In this document: piece after piece, positions 12,521 through 25,724 of the stretch
Numbering within the stretch: the first letter of the stretch is position 1
How the letters are laid out: every line of letters starts with the position of its first letter
Assembly: GCF_964355755.1 (NCBI RefSeq)
Contig: NC_092677.1
Location: 25,700,101 to 25,764,100 of the forward strand
DNA length: 64,000 nt
DNA from: Antedon mediterranea
Taxonomy: Eukaryota; Echinodermata; Crinoidea; Comatulida; Antedonidae
Direction of reading: 5' to 3'
Translations under genes and position numbers: made by a program
The notes under the pieces: generated by a model
What the model saw: the letters and a program-made list of their open reading frames with translations, nothing else
The model's database searches: none
What the model was told of the DNA's origin: nothing

Positions 12521-12656
12521 AGTGGCGTAACGGCTATGAGCCCTCACTGGTTATACCCAGGGGCCCCAAAGCATGATCAGTCCAATGCAACTACCCAGCG
12601 TTGGAGGGCCCCTCAGGAGTGCTAAACAAGGCTTTTGCCCTGTGCATTACGCCACT
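12521..12656. repeat. MITE-E, ends AGTGGCGTAACG / ATTACGCCACT
   Basis: A 136-bp palindromic element with an AGTGGCGTAA left end and TTACGCCACT right end, and a GC-richer core with GGGGCCCC. It lies 116 bp beyond the EEPD1 stop, probably in its 3' UTR. Confidence 0.7.
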
Positions 12657-12772
12657 GGGCAAGAATAAAAGATGACTATATATGAAATCCTAATAAAATA
12701 ATAAAACTATCCATATACACTCCCAGCACACTGATGTACAATTTTGTAATTTTAATTATTCAACTTAATTAT

Positions 12773-15700
12773 TCACATTTCCCCCGCAACTGCAGTGTAC
12801 AGATCCATCCATACAGGGCATTGGTGAGATACTACTCCATTTAGGGACCATCCATTTGGGATCAGAGGGTGAGTTAATTTGTCTCTGCACACTCCAGTGT
12901 TACCTGCAAAGTAAAAATAAAATATAAATGAATAAAAAATAGAGAGAAATATTAGTAAAGCATTAATTTCAGTGATGATAATAATAAACAAAGATTAGAA
13001 ATCATGTCAAAGTTATTCTACTGCAGTAACTATGATTTTTACTGCAGTATGATTTTAATTTGTTCCAATGTAGAGGTTCATCCATGCCATAAACAGAGTG
13101 TAAAATTATCTAAAATAACTAAATATTTACATATTGTAATGACCATGTCAAAAATCAAACAAATTGTAGCTACTGTACTGCATTTACTGCAGTAACTATA
13201 TGTTTTACTGCAATAATGTATGATTTTAATTTGTTCCAAAGTAGAGATATATCCATGCCATAAACAAGAGTGTAAAATGATCCGAAATAACTTGCTAAAT
13301 AGTTACTACACAATGGACAGATGAACGGGCGCCGTTTGGTGGCAGCACTCGACACGAAGGGACCCTTCGGGGAGCAGAAAGTTGTAGTATGTGTCGTCCA
13401 CACCTGTGCGCAATTCAGCAAGTTATTCCCCATTTACATTACATAAAAACATAAAGAGCAAACTAAACACTATACTGCAGTAACTGCAGTAGAATAATGA
13501 TACAACAGACGCAGATAATAAAAATAATTAAATTGAGAAACCTGTTAGAAGTTTGGTAGCAGGATGGTTACTCCATATGTTGCTTTGGCATTGTGTCCCT
13601 TTCATGTTGTTCAATGCAATGTTTGTGTACTGGTATTCCTCAATTATGTTCTGGAAGCCCTTCTGTCTCAAAACATCAAAATCGTCTTCAAATGGAGAAC
13701 AGTCAAAATCACCAAGAATGATTAAATTTTCATCTTCTGAAAAACATAATTCACAAAAATAATTATAATGCTTGATTATTTATCTTCATGTTTGTTTGCA
13801 GATAGAGCAGATGGAATCAAACAAACCTCTGTCCACACTATCAAACTATTTTGACAAAAAAATGTGATGTGCTCAAATATTGTAGTGATATGCACAAATA
13901 TGGTAGTGATATGACATCATCATGTCACAATTTTATCATATTTTTTGTCACATATGCTGGTAAATTTAGAATTTCTTTTAATGGAGCTCAACTTTGGAAT
14001 AATTTACCCTTAGTTATAAAATGTACCTCTTCTAGATTTAAATTCATAAATGAAGTTAAATGTTTACTTTTACAAAAATATTAATGTTAGCCCTTGTTTA
14101 CGTTATTTCTTTCATATAGTTGCTGTTTCTTTCTTATTGAATTATTGTTGATAGATGAAAATGTATGCATTATGACTAATTTATTTTTTGTGACAGGAGT
14201 CAAACCTTGATTAGCGAAAGCTATTTTTTTGCTCCTTTTCACACACACATACATATTGTATTGTATTGTACTATTTATGTATGATGATGTGAATAAAGTT
14301 GATATACAGTAGTAATAAAGTTTGATAGTGTAAACAGAGCTTTAGGTATTCTTATAGACAACTGTTGATCAGACATGGTTGCTAGCCTATAAATACAGAC
14401 ACATGAACGTATTGTCTGTGCTATGTATTATTTGCCTCGGGCTGTTTGGGTGTGTGAAATAAAATCATGCATTACCTACCGTGAAGTTCTGCACTGACAA
14501 CTTGAGATAAGGCGTTCATTGGGTCATAGCCACCCTGAAAACAAGTATACAATAATATTAATAAGCACAAGACAACTTTAATGAGGAATTTGACAAGCAT
14601 TAAAAAATTTATTTTCTAGGTAATGCCAATCCATAGAAGAAAAATAAAAGATTAATATTTTAAAGATATATTGTCCACCTAAAAAATATTTTTTTGTGTA
14701 CATTTTTTTAAATTGAATATGCCATTTTAATGTCACATAATAATTATTCACTTTGATCAAAAACTGGATCGAAAAAAAAATTCTTTACCTAAAAAAGCAA
14801 AAAATATTTAAATTGTCTATCAGACAATGGTTTTTGGTTAAAATTCAACGTTTCTTTTGTCTTTGTAAGTGAAATTTTTGAATAACTTTAAAATGCAAAA
14901 TGGTTTGAAGTCTGATTTGATTAATTTTCATGTTTTTGGAGGAGAATACATCTTTAAATTAAAATACACACTTCTGTCCACTTGAATTCATCTATCATTA
15001 TACTGTATACAAGACAAATAAACACACAAATTATAGTTTTTGTAGATTTTCTAATCTGCTTTGTTGGCAACTGAAAACTGCTAGTAAAGTTGGAGTATTT
15101 CCAAGTGCATATGGCGTGATATATTGCATCATACCTACAGGAAATTATACTAAATGTTCTTTTTCAATCACCAAGTACACATTTTGTTTACTGTTGTACA
15201 CAATATTACACCTTGCGTCTTTAAAATATATACAAATAAATTAAATTATATATATCTACTGAACAGTATAGAAATATTGTAAGTCTTTGGACTCTCTCAA
15301 AATATCCTCAAAATCAAACTTTTCTTGAGTCCAAAACATCTCCAAAATTTTTTTTTAACACATCAAAATTTCTGGAAAACTAAACATTATTATGCCAACC
15401 AAAAGGTGTCCAGTATTAGTGGAGTTGACAGTATTTCTCACACACTTACTGCAAATACTAAGTACTTGATAATTGGTTTTTTATACGATTATTTCGAGAC
15501 CAGATTTACTTACTAATTATTTAAAAATTAAAAAAAACAATAGTCTGTGTTTCTTTTGGAGTTTTGTTATTGTAAATTAAAACTTTGATTAAAAGTAATT
15601 TTTTATACAATATTATTTTGGAACCAGTTGAAATTTTCTTACTAATTATTTAAAAATAAACAATAATTTAATTATCTTTTAGAATTTTTTATTTATAAAC

Positions 15701-18700
15701 TAAAACTTTTGATAAAAGTCCATCTATTAACACTGTTCATTAGCTAATCATCATTAGGCCTGCTATACCTAAAGGTCATGGTAAATAACACTACAAGTGC
15801 ATTTATTAAAGAACGAAGCCTCTCTTTACTTATTAGACATATCTAAATAAAACACCAGGACATGAGTCAAAGTAATATCCTTCTTGTTAGCCACGTGGAT
15901 GTATTCACTTGAAAAAAATGCAATTTATTATAAATGCAAATTAATCAATAAATATTCAGACGTTTAGTTTTATTAACATTTTGTTCTTTTTATTAGTGAA
16001 ATCGTTAAAAATAAAGAATAATAATTCTATTTATGCAAATTATAATAATAAATGCAGTTTTTGTCTCCTATGTAGTAAAAATTAATTTAAATAAGTCAAA
16101 ATTGTATAAATTTTTTTACATGGTTTTGTATTGTTTTCTGTATGAATATTGTATTGTGTTGTTAACTGTATCAGAGCAACACAATTTTTATGCATATTTA
16201 TGCAATGATTTCATTTAATTATTTATTCGGTATATTTCAGTATATACATAAAAAAAAAATGAAATGAGACCAGGTGACCCAACCCCAAAGTGAGTGAGTG
16301 AGTGGCCAAGCGGTTAAGACAGTGGAACATAACATCGGCAGGGGTTCGAGGTTCACTCACTCCATGGTTCTGGTGGTAGAACGAGTCTTCTCGGATAAGG
16401 ACTATAAACCGTAGGTCCAGTGTACACATCTAGCTCGTGTGCACTTTAAAGAACCTAGTACATCTTTCGAGACGAGTAGGGGGTTACCCCGGTGTATTAG
16501 TACATCACAGCCACTGATCACCAACTGAGCCCTCTGGGAGACCAGTCGTTGACTGAAGAGGTTACCCATAAATATATGTTTCAATCAATCAAAGTCAGTT
16601 TACATATAAAAGACATATAGACAAAATACAGTTTTAAAGCAAATCAAAATTAATGTGAACTTTTCTAATGAAGGCTGATGGAAGCTGATATAAGAAATGG
16701 CAATAAAACTATCACATAGTTTCAAATCTATTTTCCTAAAATGACCAAATCTCATCTCTCTCATTTTAAGATTGGGGAGATGACCTAGGTACAATACTTA
16801 TTATTACTGTACATTTCTATATTAAATTTAAACAACAGTTTTTAGTATTTCAAAAATTGACAAATATAATTTTATCTTATCATTTTAAATTTCATAAAGG
16901 TCAAATGACTAACCACTTCAATGATGAGTAGTAAAAGATTTCTTAAAACTTGTCCAGAAAATGTTAGTAAGAGTGTTACCCCCAAGGTCACATCTTAATG
17001 ATAATAATAATAATATCCTATATAATCTGATAGCAATTCCATGTGGCGGCAATGGATGCTATTTTTAGTATATTATTCCATATTGAGACTAGACTTTGTA
17101 ACAATAAATATATTTGCATAAAATGGTCATCAAAATTAAGAAAAGGTCAAACAATCCTGTTTTTCCATTCAGGAGAAACTTATCGCAATATTTTTATCCG
17201 CCGATTTTACAACAAATTTCTACTTTTAAATTGGTCATCACAATTTATGTCAACGGTCAAACAATCCTGTTTTTCCATTCAGGAGAATCTTAATATATTT
17301 TTATCCGGCCGATTTTACAATCAATTTCAACTTTTAAAATGTATGATGCCTATAAATAAACAATATTATAATTCTTTACTGACATTTCATGCATTTTTTA
17401 TATTTAATTTATTGCACCGGAATATAAATTTTTACATATATGCAATTTTAGATCAATTTCAACCTTTTTGCACCAGAATATTAATAAAAACGGTTTTTGT
17501 TTTATTGTCTTAATTGGTGGTCATCGCAAGATATTACAGTTAGATGTTAATTGTTAAATTCGTCTTCTTCTCTGTACAACCATAAACTGTTTTCATCTGT
17601 ATACAATTCTTTACAATAAATATGTAAAGCTCTGTCTACACTATCAAAACCAAAAACGTGATGTGCCCATATATGACCATGATGATGTCATAGCACTACC
17701 ATATTTAAGCATATCACTACCATATTTGGGTACATCACACTTTTTTGATAGTGTAGACAGAGCTTTAGTGTGTGACGTTTCAACTTGTAGCTTTATTTAT
17801 ACATACTGGTTTATGTAAAATATTGAACAATATCTTACCCATATTCTTTGCAGAAGACTACCCTGATGCGAGTTGGAAGATGCGATGTGTACGCTTACTA
17901 CCGAAATCTCAATTTGTCCGACACGGAAACATCCCAGGAATGGCCAGTGCAGTGGCGTTCCATTCTGAGGAAGCTTGAAGGAGCTAGCCAACAGCGAGGA
18001 ATCCTCCAGCACCAACACGTCAGCGTTCCATAGGAAACCTAGATATTCAAAACCCTAAAAAAGAAAAACAAAATTTATATCAATTTTTTATTATTCAATT
18101 CAATTCAACTTTATTTTTCAGACAAACTATCCATATGAAAAATATACATAAAAAAAAGACAATAAAAAAAAGAGAGAAAAATACTGTACAAAGCATTATG
18201 TGACAACCATAATGAATCTGTTGACATGGTGCCTCTCTCCACTTAAAATACATTTTGGAATCAAACATTATTTAATATTCATATATACAGTTTAACATTC
18301 TGTTTATCCTCAGAAAATGGATAGTTAGTCTGGGCATTCGGACAAATATAAATATGAAAATAGATCGACAAAATTATAAGCGAAAAGTAGTAGGATTTTA
18401 AAGGTGGTCCCTAAATGAAAGTATTGAACTATGTTATGGTGTTATACTGTGCAACATATGATTGCTTAGCAGGTGCTCATTGATCACCTATAGAGAATCC
18501 ACCTCCGGTCAAAAAAAATTCCTACTCCAGCATAACCTACTCCAGCATGTTATATACCGGCACCTTTCAATTCACGGCATCTGATTGGTTAATCTATAGT
18601 TATTGCTATGCCTTCTAACTATAGACCAACTAAACTGCGCTTGTCTGTTCCTTCTATCTTCAATCGGATCCACAGGCACGGCGCGACACAACGATTGCGT

Positions 18701-21700
18701 AGCTAGCCCTAGCCTACAATGATTTACTTGTGTATGAACTGACTTAGAGGACTTTAGCGGCCAGTTAAAATATGAAGCAACATAGTATGATTTGGGAATA
18801 TTTATTGCATATCTGGAAGCAATGAAGTAAAAAATGCAGGCCCTTTTTGTTTGCTTTTTCACAGCAAAACTGTGCCACAAACTAGGCCTACTCCAACCAA
18901 GTCCATGTTTGCGTTTGCTTCGGCCTAGAGCCTAGCCAGCCAAATTGGGTGGTACGGTAAATAAAACAAATATTTACTGGGCTTTCATCGCGGCATGGTA
19001 ACAAATATATCCTTTTTGATCTGGAGACTATACTATTCTATATCCCTAGACTCAGCCCAGTAAATATTTGTATACTATTTCACTACCATCATATTTTAGT
19101 AACATCAATAAGATTCATGTGCATTAAACTTTGTTATAGTCTACAAATGATAGGTTACAAAATATAACTTTCTACAGTACTAATCTACTTTCTATTTTAA
19201 ACATACTTTGACAGCTAAATCATTATGTGTACCATAGTTCTCATAAATTCCTTAAATCATTCATACCATAGACGAATAAGTCCTAACCTATTTCTTTATG
19301 TTCATATGCATAATCATGGGATTTGCGTTTCAAAACTAATAACGTTTTAATTAGGTTCCGTATGATGTTACAAGATCAAGTCAACGTTTCTTCATCCGCA
19401 GGCGATGACATGTTATCTTAACTCTGGCCTAATCTGTGTTAACAAGTTACAAGCTAGGGATATCAATGATACAAGTTAATTACACAAGATAGCAGGAGGT
19501 AGTGATACCATTGAGATATTTAGTAGTGTTAACAAGATCCTAGGTAGCTCAAGGGGCTAAGTGTTAGGTGTGTTATCGGCCATTAAGAGTTCTTCTTTAC
19601 AGGGCAAGAAATGGCTACATCCTTAAATTCATAATCATTTTCATTATTTACCTCCACCAAGGAGGTATATGTAGTAGATCGCGTTTGTTTTTCTGTCTGT
19701 CTGTTTGTTTAAATGTTAGCAGGATAACTTAAAAAGTAATTACAAGATCTTTACCAAAATGAAAATACAGATAGATATGTGGTCAAGGACCACTCCAATA
19801 AATGGAGGCAATCCGGACCATGGTCCCAATTCTGGACCACTTTTTAGTATAATTTTCAGACCTGCTAGTGTTAAAAGATAGGACAGTAGGCGGAGGTGTG
19901 CACTCTTGGAGTGACTTCCTAGTTTTTATTTGGTAAAATCTGGTTTTTTTTTTTATTAATGGACTTAAAGCTCTGTCTACACTACCAAAAATGTGATGTG
20001 CCCATATATGGACATGATGATTTCATATCACCACCATACTTGGGCACATCATACTCTTTTGTCAAACTAGTTTGATAGTGTAGACAGCGCTTAAAATAAA
20101 GAACTATTTTCACTTTCATTGAAGAAGGATAAAATTATGTACAAACCTGAGCGCCCTCGTACACCGGATCTGATGTCACGCTTCGCCAGTTACCGTGCTG
20201 TCCGAGACTTTCCACTACTCTGTTCAACTCAAGGCAGAGCTGCAATTTAACGATAAATTTAAATGATGCTAACGATTCATAAAAAAGCGTAATGAAGTGT
20301 GTCACCTTATGTTAGCGTTGCAAGATGAGTGATTGACAGTTGGTCTTTTTCTTAGACAAAATTTATTATAGTTATTTATTATTCTTAAAATGGTTTGATA
20401 CATAAGTACTGCACCTATGAGCAATCATTGATTGCACATATTGGCACAATATAATTTCTTATATTATTTATTTATTTATAGTATAAATTGACCAATCGGA
20501 ATCAATGAATGATGGTCATACATTTTTTTTTTTGCCAGGAAGGTTCTACCCTAAATTTATTTATTTTGATACCATAATGTGCAGAAAGAACAAACACAAC
20601 AACAATCATTTGTATGGTACGAGAGATTGCTCTCTAAATCCACAAAACTTTGGAAGGTGGGACTATACCCGGGGAAAACCCTGGTTCAGAAAAAAAATCA
20701 TTGTTAAACATTTCTTGTAAAAACTCATCAGAACTGGCTAGAGAGAGGCCTACATCCAGACCAAGTCAATACTGGGACTATAGCTGGGGATATGCCTGTT
20801 TGTGAAATCAGACATAAAGTAGAGGGTTGGATTAGACCGAAGTGGGATTATACCAGAGGATATAAGGTAATTATTTTTAAAATATAATTTTTCATTGTTG
20901 ACAAGTTATGACGTTTTGTAGACAAAGAAAAAAATGACACCCACATTGAAACTTTCTCATAATCTAGTTTCATTCAATTAATTCATTACTTTCCCTCTTT
21001 GATTTCCCATTGAACATCAAACAATCACTTTCTGCCCAATTAATTTTTGTTCACAGATTTTAAAACAAGCGGAAGATAACCACAAAATCAAAGACCAAAC
21101 CAACACGTTCATAACCGAGTTCATTCATTCAGAAAAAATAAACTATATTAACTAAATTATCAGTTTCATTTTGACATGTTGTTATTGTTAATCATCATAT
21201 TATAATTGTTTATCTATTTATAAATCTATCCGCCCTACAAAAATAATTTGTTTAGAATTTTTTTGTTTAATATGCCATTTTAATGTCACATAATAGTTAT
21301 TCACTTTGACCAAAAACCGGATCGAAAAAAAAAATCTTCCTGAAAAAAATGTAATTTACAACAAAATATACCTAAATTGTCTGTTGGTTTTTGGTTGAAA
21401 TTAACCGATACTTTCGTAAGTGAAATAATTATTTTTATTTATTTATTCGTAAATAACTTTATTAAAACTGCAAAATGGCTTATTAAAAATCTGATTTTAT
21501 TAATCTTTATTTTTCATATTTTTGGAAACAGAACACCACCTGTGTATATACATTAATAGACAGGTGTGGCTTTGGGATGTACATACCTGTGCTAGTACAT
21601 GTGTTTGCCAGACATCCTGTACAGCTATCAGTCCAAATCTATGTCAAAGGTCAAACAAATGTTCCTGGTTACCACACCATAAATTTGCATACAATCTAGA

Positions 21701-23189
21701 TATACTCACACCCAAGTGTTTCCTTTTACAAATATTACCCAATTGAAAAATTTTGTTCTGAACTTATAAGTTGGCATAAACCAAAACATGAAGATAGTGT
21801 AAAGCCTACCCTACTACTCTACTCTACAAAATGTACAGTTAGTATTAATTATTATAATATGAACAAAAACTGAACCATTAAATGACACTATCATATCAAT
21901 ATAGAAATTATAAATCATAGAATTATTATTAATATTAAATATTATAATAATAATGAAAAGTTTAAAACACCATTTTTATTAGGATTCCCCTAGAACAGGT
22001 ATGACAATGGTAACTTCAGGAAAAAATTTAACTTAACTTGTTTAGCAATATTCCTAATCAAACTGATTTTTTAGTTGATATACATAGTTTTGTTATGTAT
22101 TTTTTACTACACAATTTTAGAAATGTGTAACAAAAAGGTTGATATTTGTATAGCTTTATGCTACTGTATGCCACACTGGAGAAATTATTGTCTGAACTTA
22201 ATCTAAAAAGTCACTTACAGTATTTTGTAATGTGGGTTTTGCTTCAAAAATTTTTATCGAAAATGAATTGAAACTTACCCATTTTCTAAGATAGTTCGAA
22301 CCAGTACTTCCTTAACTCCTAAGTTGCAATATTTTTCCAGCGTGCATTGTCCGAGATTCCAGGAGGCAATGCGTACAACCGGTCTACCGTTTTTTTCAAT
22401 ATTAACTTTCCATTTATAATCATCACATAGGTGTGTCTGACATTGGCATACAGGTTGAGTTTGTTTAGAGGGCGTTTGCGTAGCGCAAGAAACGTTATTT
22501 GAGAATAATTCACTTTGAAGTTCCGTCACCGAAACCGGTGTTGACGTAGTACTAAGACTTGCACTTACTACATCACTAATTGTGAAAAAACAACGGATTC
22601 TATCGAACAAATACGTGCCGATTGACGGTAGGTGCGTAAGTTCCGACAAAACCTGAAACGGGCCGTTTGTATTTCTGTACGTAACAATATCTTCTGCTAC
22701 TTCCTCGCGAATCCCACTGATTTGCACAATTTGCGCGGTCGATGCTGCGTTAATGTCTATCTTTTCTACGGAATTGCACTTCGAATAAGTACTCCATCGC
22801 GTCCAGGATGGAAGACGTGATAAATTCGGGCGTTGTGTTCGAGACGGTGAACAGCAAAATTCACCGCAATAAATATTTGTACGAAAATTTTCCACTTTTA
22901 GAGCACCGACACCAGAAACTAATGCGAGATCCTCAACTTTACGAAAGCCCCCGATGTAATTCCTATATTGAATGATATTACGCGCCACGTTACGATTGAT
23001 TCCATCTAAGTTCATAAGCTGTTCTTCACAAGCGTGATTTATATCCAGTTGATCCATCATGAACTCCCCCGCGTTAAATGTCGCACTCAACTGTCGCCGA
23101 TGACTGCGCTTTCTTGGCCGGTATTCATCATCGGTACGCAACTTACTTTTCTTCGGCCTACGACCACAACAACTGCTAACGGCACCCAT
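12773..23189 (-). CDS. EEPD1: Endonuclease/exonuclease/phosphatase domain-containing protein 1, complete, 7 exons, 550 aa
   Basis: Exons in coding order: 22279-23189, 21587-21638, 20147-20239, 17839-18054, 14480-14534, 13542-13736, 12773-12903. Phases close to 1653 nt with a TGA. Human EEPD1 is 569 aa and is described in replication-fork repair and as a membrane-linked protein. The start MGAVSSCC was chosen over an ATG 12 nt upstream because it gives an N-myristoylation consensus followed by cysteines, as in the human protein. Two helix-hairpin-helix repeats follow (about residues 35-95, with GGFRKVEDLALVSGVGALK, and about 130-195, starting KIDINAAS). The EEP nuclease fold begins at RIASWNLGQC and includes IAVQD, SVVSVHIAS, LIILGDFDCSPFED and a final GVVSHQCPVWMDLY. 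Exon 2 is only 52 nt, but its 17 codons align residue for residue with the human counterpart. The active-site Glu of IAVQE-type motifs reads Asp here. Confidence 0.92.
13013..13295. repeat. Imperfect tandem duplication, about 167 bp apart
   Basis: In EEPD1 intron 6, the text CTGCAGTAACTAT, TTTTAATTTGTTCCAA and CATGCCATAAACA occurs twice in the same order. Confidence 0.7.
13825..14344. repeat. MITE-A copy 6, split by a LINE fragment
   Basis: The left half runs to about 13926 (ATGACATCATCATGTC) and the right end resumes near 14313 (AAAGTTTGATAGTGTAAACAG). Confidence 0.75.
13927..14312 (+). mobile_element. LINE 3' fragment inserted in MITE-A
   Basis: About 40 in-frame codons before a stop at 14084 read SFNGAQLWNNLPLVIK and FINEVKCLLLQKY, the usual C-terminal signature of LINE reverse transcriptases (LWNSLP..I, then FK..LK..LL). 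A 3' UTR with TTGTATTGTACTATTTATG and GTGAATAAAG follows. Confidence 0.7.
14660..14957. repeat. MITE-C copy 2
   Basis: Ends TTAAAGATATATTGTCCAC and GAGAATACATCTTTAA are inverted. Lies in EEPD1 intron 4. Confidence 0.75.
16291..16580 (+). mobile_element. SINE-1 copy 2
   Basis: The best-preserved head in the window (GTGGCCAAGCGGTTAAGAC, then GGGTTCGAG). Compared with copy 1 it lacks part of the anticodon-arm region between the boxes. In EEPD1 intron 4, which otherwise holds only AT-rich DNA from 14958 to 17624. Confidence 0.85.
17122..17340. repeat. Tandem duplication, 110-bp offset
   Basis: GGTCAAACAATCCTGTTTTT starts at 17145 and again at 17255. The copies make an open frame of 156 codons that has no protein character. 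Confidence 0.8.
17625..17766. repeat. MITE-A copy 7
   Basis: Complete, bounded by GTAAAGCTCTGTC and GACAGAGCTTTAG, 73 bp downstream of the EEPD1 exon 4 donor. Confidence 0.85.
18965..19075. repeat. Short inverted-repeat element
   Basis: ACAAATATTTACTGGGCT is inverted at AGCCCAGTAAATATTTGT, about 90 bp apart, in EEPD1 intron 3. The region 18500-18960 next to it is richer in TAGCCTAG-type motifs but has no recognisable gene. Confidence 0.6.
19650..19925. repeat. CCACCAAGGAGG / GGCGGAGGTGTGCACTC repeat
   Basis: Starts CCTCCACCAAGGAGGTATAT, carries TTAGCAGGATAAC in the body and ends GGCGGAGGTGTGCACTCTTGG. I recognise this as a repeat type widespread in animal genomes; no other copy lies in the window. 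Confidence 0.6.
19965..20094. repeat. MITE-A copy 8
   Basis: Both ends TTAA-bounded; one internal unit. Lies 53 bp downstream of the EEPD1 exon 3 donor in intron 3. Confidence 0.85.
20640..20868 (+). repeat. MITE-H copy 1
   Basis: Contains GGTGGGACTATACCCGGGG, GAGAGGCCTACATCCAGAC and GTGGGATTATACCAGAGGAT. An inverted relative lies at 42658-42905. Confidence 0.65.
21241..21530. repeat. MITE-C copy 3 (partial)
   Basis: Shares AATATGCCATTTTAATGTCA and AACCGGATCGAAAAAA with copy 2. It ends about 57 bp from EEPD1 exon 2, a 52-nt exon. Confidence 0.6.
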
Positions 23190-23523
23190 ACTGTAATTCA
23201 CTATTGCTTTACACTACACACATCTTTATATTTACTGTGATAATAGTAGCTTGTTCATACTTGATTGTTCAGCACACGTCTGAAAAAAAAAGTTCTGTTA
23301 AGTCACATTTGACAAACTGATGACAACTCACTTTCACAAGGAAAAACAATACACAACCACAATGAGAACTAAATTATTGACTTCCGCATTGAGATCTTAA
23401 GCAACAAATTGAAGTTAATTCTATTTATAAATCATTATGTTAACATCAGCATCTTTAAAATAAAATGAAAGAGATGTACAGTACAGTAGTGTGGTTGAAC
23501 CTGCAAACTTTATAGATAACTTT

Positions 23524-23734
23524 TAAAGCTCTGTCTATACTATCAAAGTTTATTTGACAAAAAATGTGCCCATTTGGACATGATGAATCATCATGTAGTC
23601 CATTTGGGCACATCACATTTTTTTGATATGATATCATTGATATCATATCACTACCATATTTAAGCATACCACTACCATATTTGGTCACATCACACTTTTT
23701 TGTCTAACTAGTTTGATAGCGAGACAGAGCTTTA
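23524..23734. repeat. MITE-A copy 9 (expanded centre)
   Basis: The longest uninterrupted copy, 211 bp. Extra palindromic text (GATATGATATCATTGATATC) and a duplicated TTTGGGCACATCACA block sit in the centre. Confidence 0.8.
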
Positions 23735-24487
23735 AACTTTAAACACTGGCAGAATAGCATATTCTTGACATTAATGTATGTCAATGCATTCCAAACATTC
23801 AAAATATCTAAGCTCTTATGGTAAACATGCAATGACATTTACTGTAATGTACAGTAGTGTAGGGTACAATTACATCATCCACTATAAATAAAGGAAATGG
23901 TAGCCAATTCACAGAAAAGATTTTGGAGAACCCAAAGTAAACAAACCACAAAAAAATAGATTAGTAAGCAAAAAAAGAAATGATGAAGCACTGTATTTAA
24001 TAGAATGCCATCCTTTTACTTGGTCTTACAATATATAAATGATTCAATATTTCAAACTTTACAGTAATTAATCATCTGCAGAACCGAATAAAAATGTGGT
24101 TTATTAGAAAAAAAAATGAATATATATTATTAGGGCTTAACATATAATAGGCCTATACTCTTTATTTTGTATGTGGCTGTTAATTGAATTGTACCTTCAT
24201 AAAATAACTGACTATCCTTGGATTTACTTCTAAATCCAAGTAGCAATAATTGTCCAGAAAAACCATCATCCGGACATAATTGAGCATTCACATCCAAATT
24301 ATGACGAGATCATATAGACAATTAATTAGCCATAGTTCGATGTGAATGCCACTTTTATGATGACAATATTCACTCCGTAACAATGAGTTTATTGTTTGTT
24401 TGAGACCTTTTACCCAGGAAGCCAACTTCCTTTAAAACATAAAGTAAATAAGAATATTGTTTGTAAGCATCTCTCTCTTTCTTAAAA

Positions 24488-24781
24488 TAAAGTTCTGTCT
24501 ACACTATTAAACTAGTTTGCCAAAAACATTTCCTGGCAGCTAGTGACTATGATTTTATATTTTCTTCTTGCGTTATGTTTGTTTAATTTGTTGATTTGTA
24601 TTATACAATATTTTGTAAAATGCGTCTTTTGCCTGAATAAATAATAATAATAATATGTTATGTGTCGAAATATGGTAGTGATACTTGTATACCCAAATAT
24701 AGTAGTGATATGACATCATCATGTCAATATATGGGCACATCACATTGTCACATAAAGTTTGACAGTGTAGACAGAGTTTAA
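24488..24781. repeat. MITE-A copy 10, interrupted by a retroelement tail
   Basis: From about 24525 to 24655 the copy is broken by a tail ending GCCTGAATAAATAATAATAA, typical of a LINE or SINE 3' end with an (ATA)n tract. Confidence 0.7.
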
Positions 24782-24986
24782 GAACAGAACATATCTCCTT
24801 CAAGTACAGTACAGTACATTTTATATTACTTTATTTTGTTAAAATGTTTTCTACATGCTGTACACTACAAATTTGTTTACATAACGACAAACATGTTAGG
24901 TTGATCTAATTAGATTTTTGAAGCCTTTTAAACTGTAAATCACTACAGTAATATTTTTTAATATGACTGACATTTGACAATGACAT

Positions 24987-25499
24987 TAGGGAGGTTTCGC
25001 AATCTTACGAATACGATAACGAAAACGGATACGTCACACACACGTATTCGTTTTTCGAGTCTGTAATAATCTGTTTCGCATGGCAACGAAATATTGAGGG
25101 CGCCGTCCAAAATATGACTGCGGTAAATTTGAGCGAAGCGCAGGTATGTGTTGCTTGGTGCTTGTCTGCCTAGGCCTAGCATAACATCAAAGCGAGTGAG
25201 AACTTTAAAAACTGCTATTTATCAAAATTGACCTGACATTTTAGTAAATTACTTTAGTAAATTACTTTCAATAAAAAGTATAATTATATATTATAATCAT
25301 GAATCATTCCTGATTCAAATGCAAAATGTGCAAAATAGATCAAAAACTATACTCGTTTAGTAGTTACGAATATGACTGGTGATATTCGTCAACACGAATA
25401 TGCTTTACGAATATGAAATGGGGATCAGCTCAAAAGTTTCACAAATATGTGACGTATCCGTTTTCGTTATCGTATTCGTAAGGTTGCGAAACCTCCCTA
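24987..25499. repeat. MITE-B copy 1, TA-flanked, 513 bp
   Basis: Long inverted ends: GGGAGGTTTCGCAATCTTAC and GTAAGGTTGCGAAACCTCCC, then shared ACGAATACGATAACGAAAAC. TA lies at both borders, as with Tc1/mariner-type targets. No transposase frame. Confidence 0.85.
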
Positions 25500-25724
25500 T
25501 TAATCTTACTGTCAAATTTTAACAAATTTTGGAAATAGGCTATATTCTATTATATGAAAACAGTTAAGAAGAATAAAACCATCAATATATCACCAACGGC
25601 TCATAACTTTTGACAGCTTATATTAATTTCATTTGAGGCCTTGCAAGGTTGGATATATTACAATTTTAATTGTACCATGAAATCGAAAAGGCAGATTGTT
25701 TTAATAAATTGTAATAAAACTCAC

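Larger units (their letters stand above)
23190..24986. other. 5' side of EEPD1 and upstream AT-rich interval
   Basis: No promoter element can be assigned. Two MITE-A copies lie inside. A run at 24190-24290 is open on the minus strand and ends in a plausible donor, but the only AG acceptor would leave a 37-nt exon, so it is not called. Confidence 0.35.

Noticed and set aside
17043-17513. Plus-strand open frame of 156 codons
   Set aside because: It is made of a 110-bp tandem duplication of AT-rich DNA; the translation has no protein character and lies inside an EEPD1 intron.
18572-18880. Minus-strand open frame of 102 codons
   Set aside because: No family signature, no splice partners and lies in an EEPD1 intron beside repeats.
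24190-24300. Minus-strand frame GFSGQLLLLGFRSKSK ending in a GTACAA donor
   Set aside because: No upstream AG acceptor keeps the frame open, and the flanks are palindromic; taken as chance or repeat.
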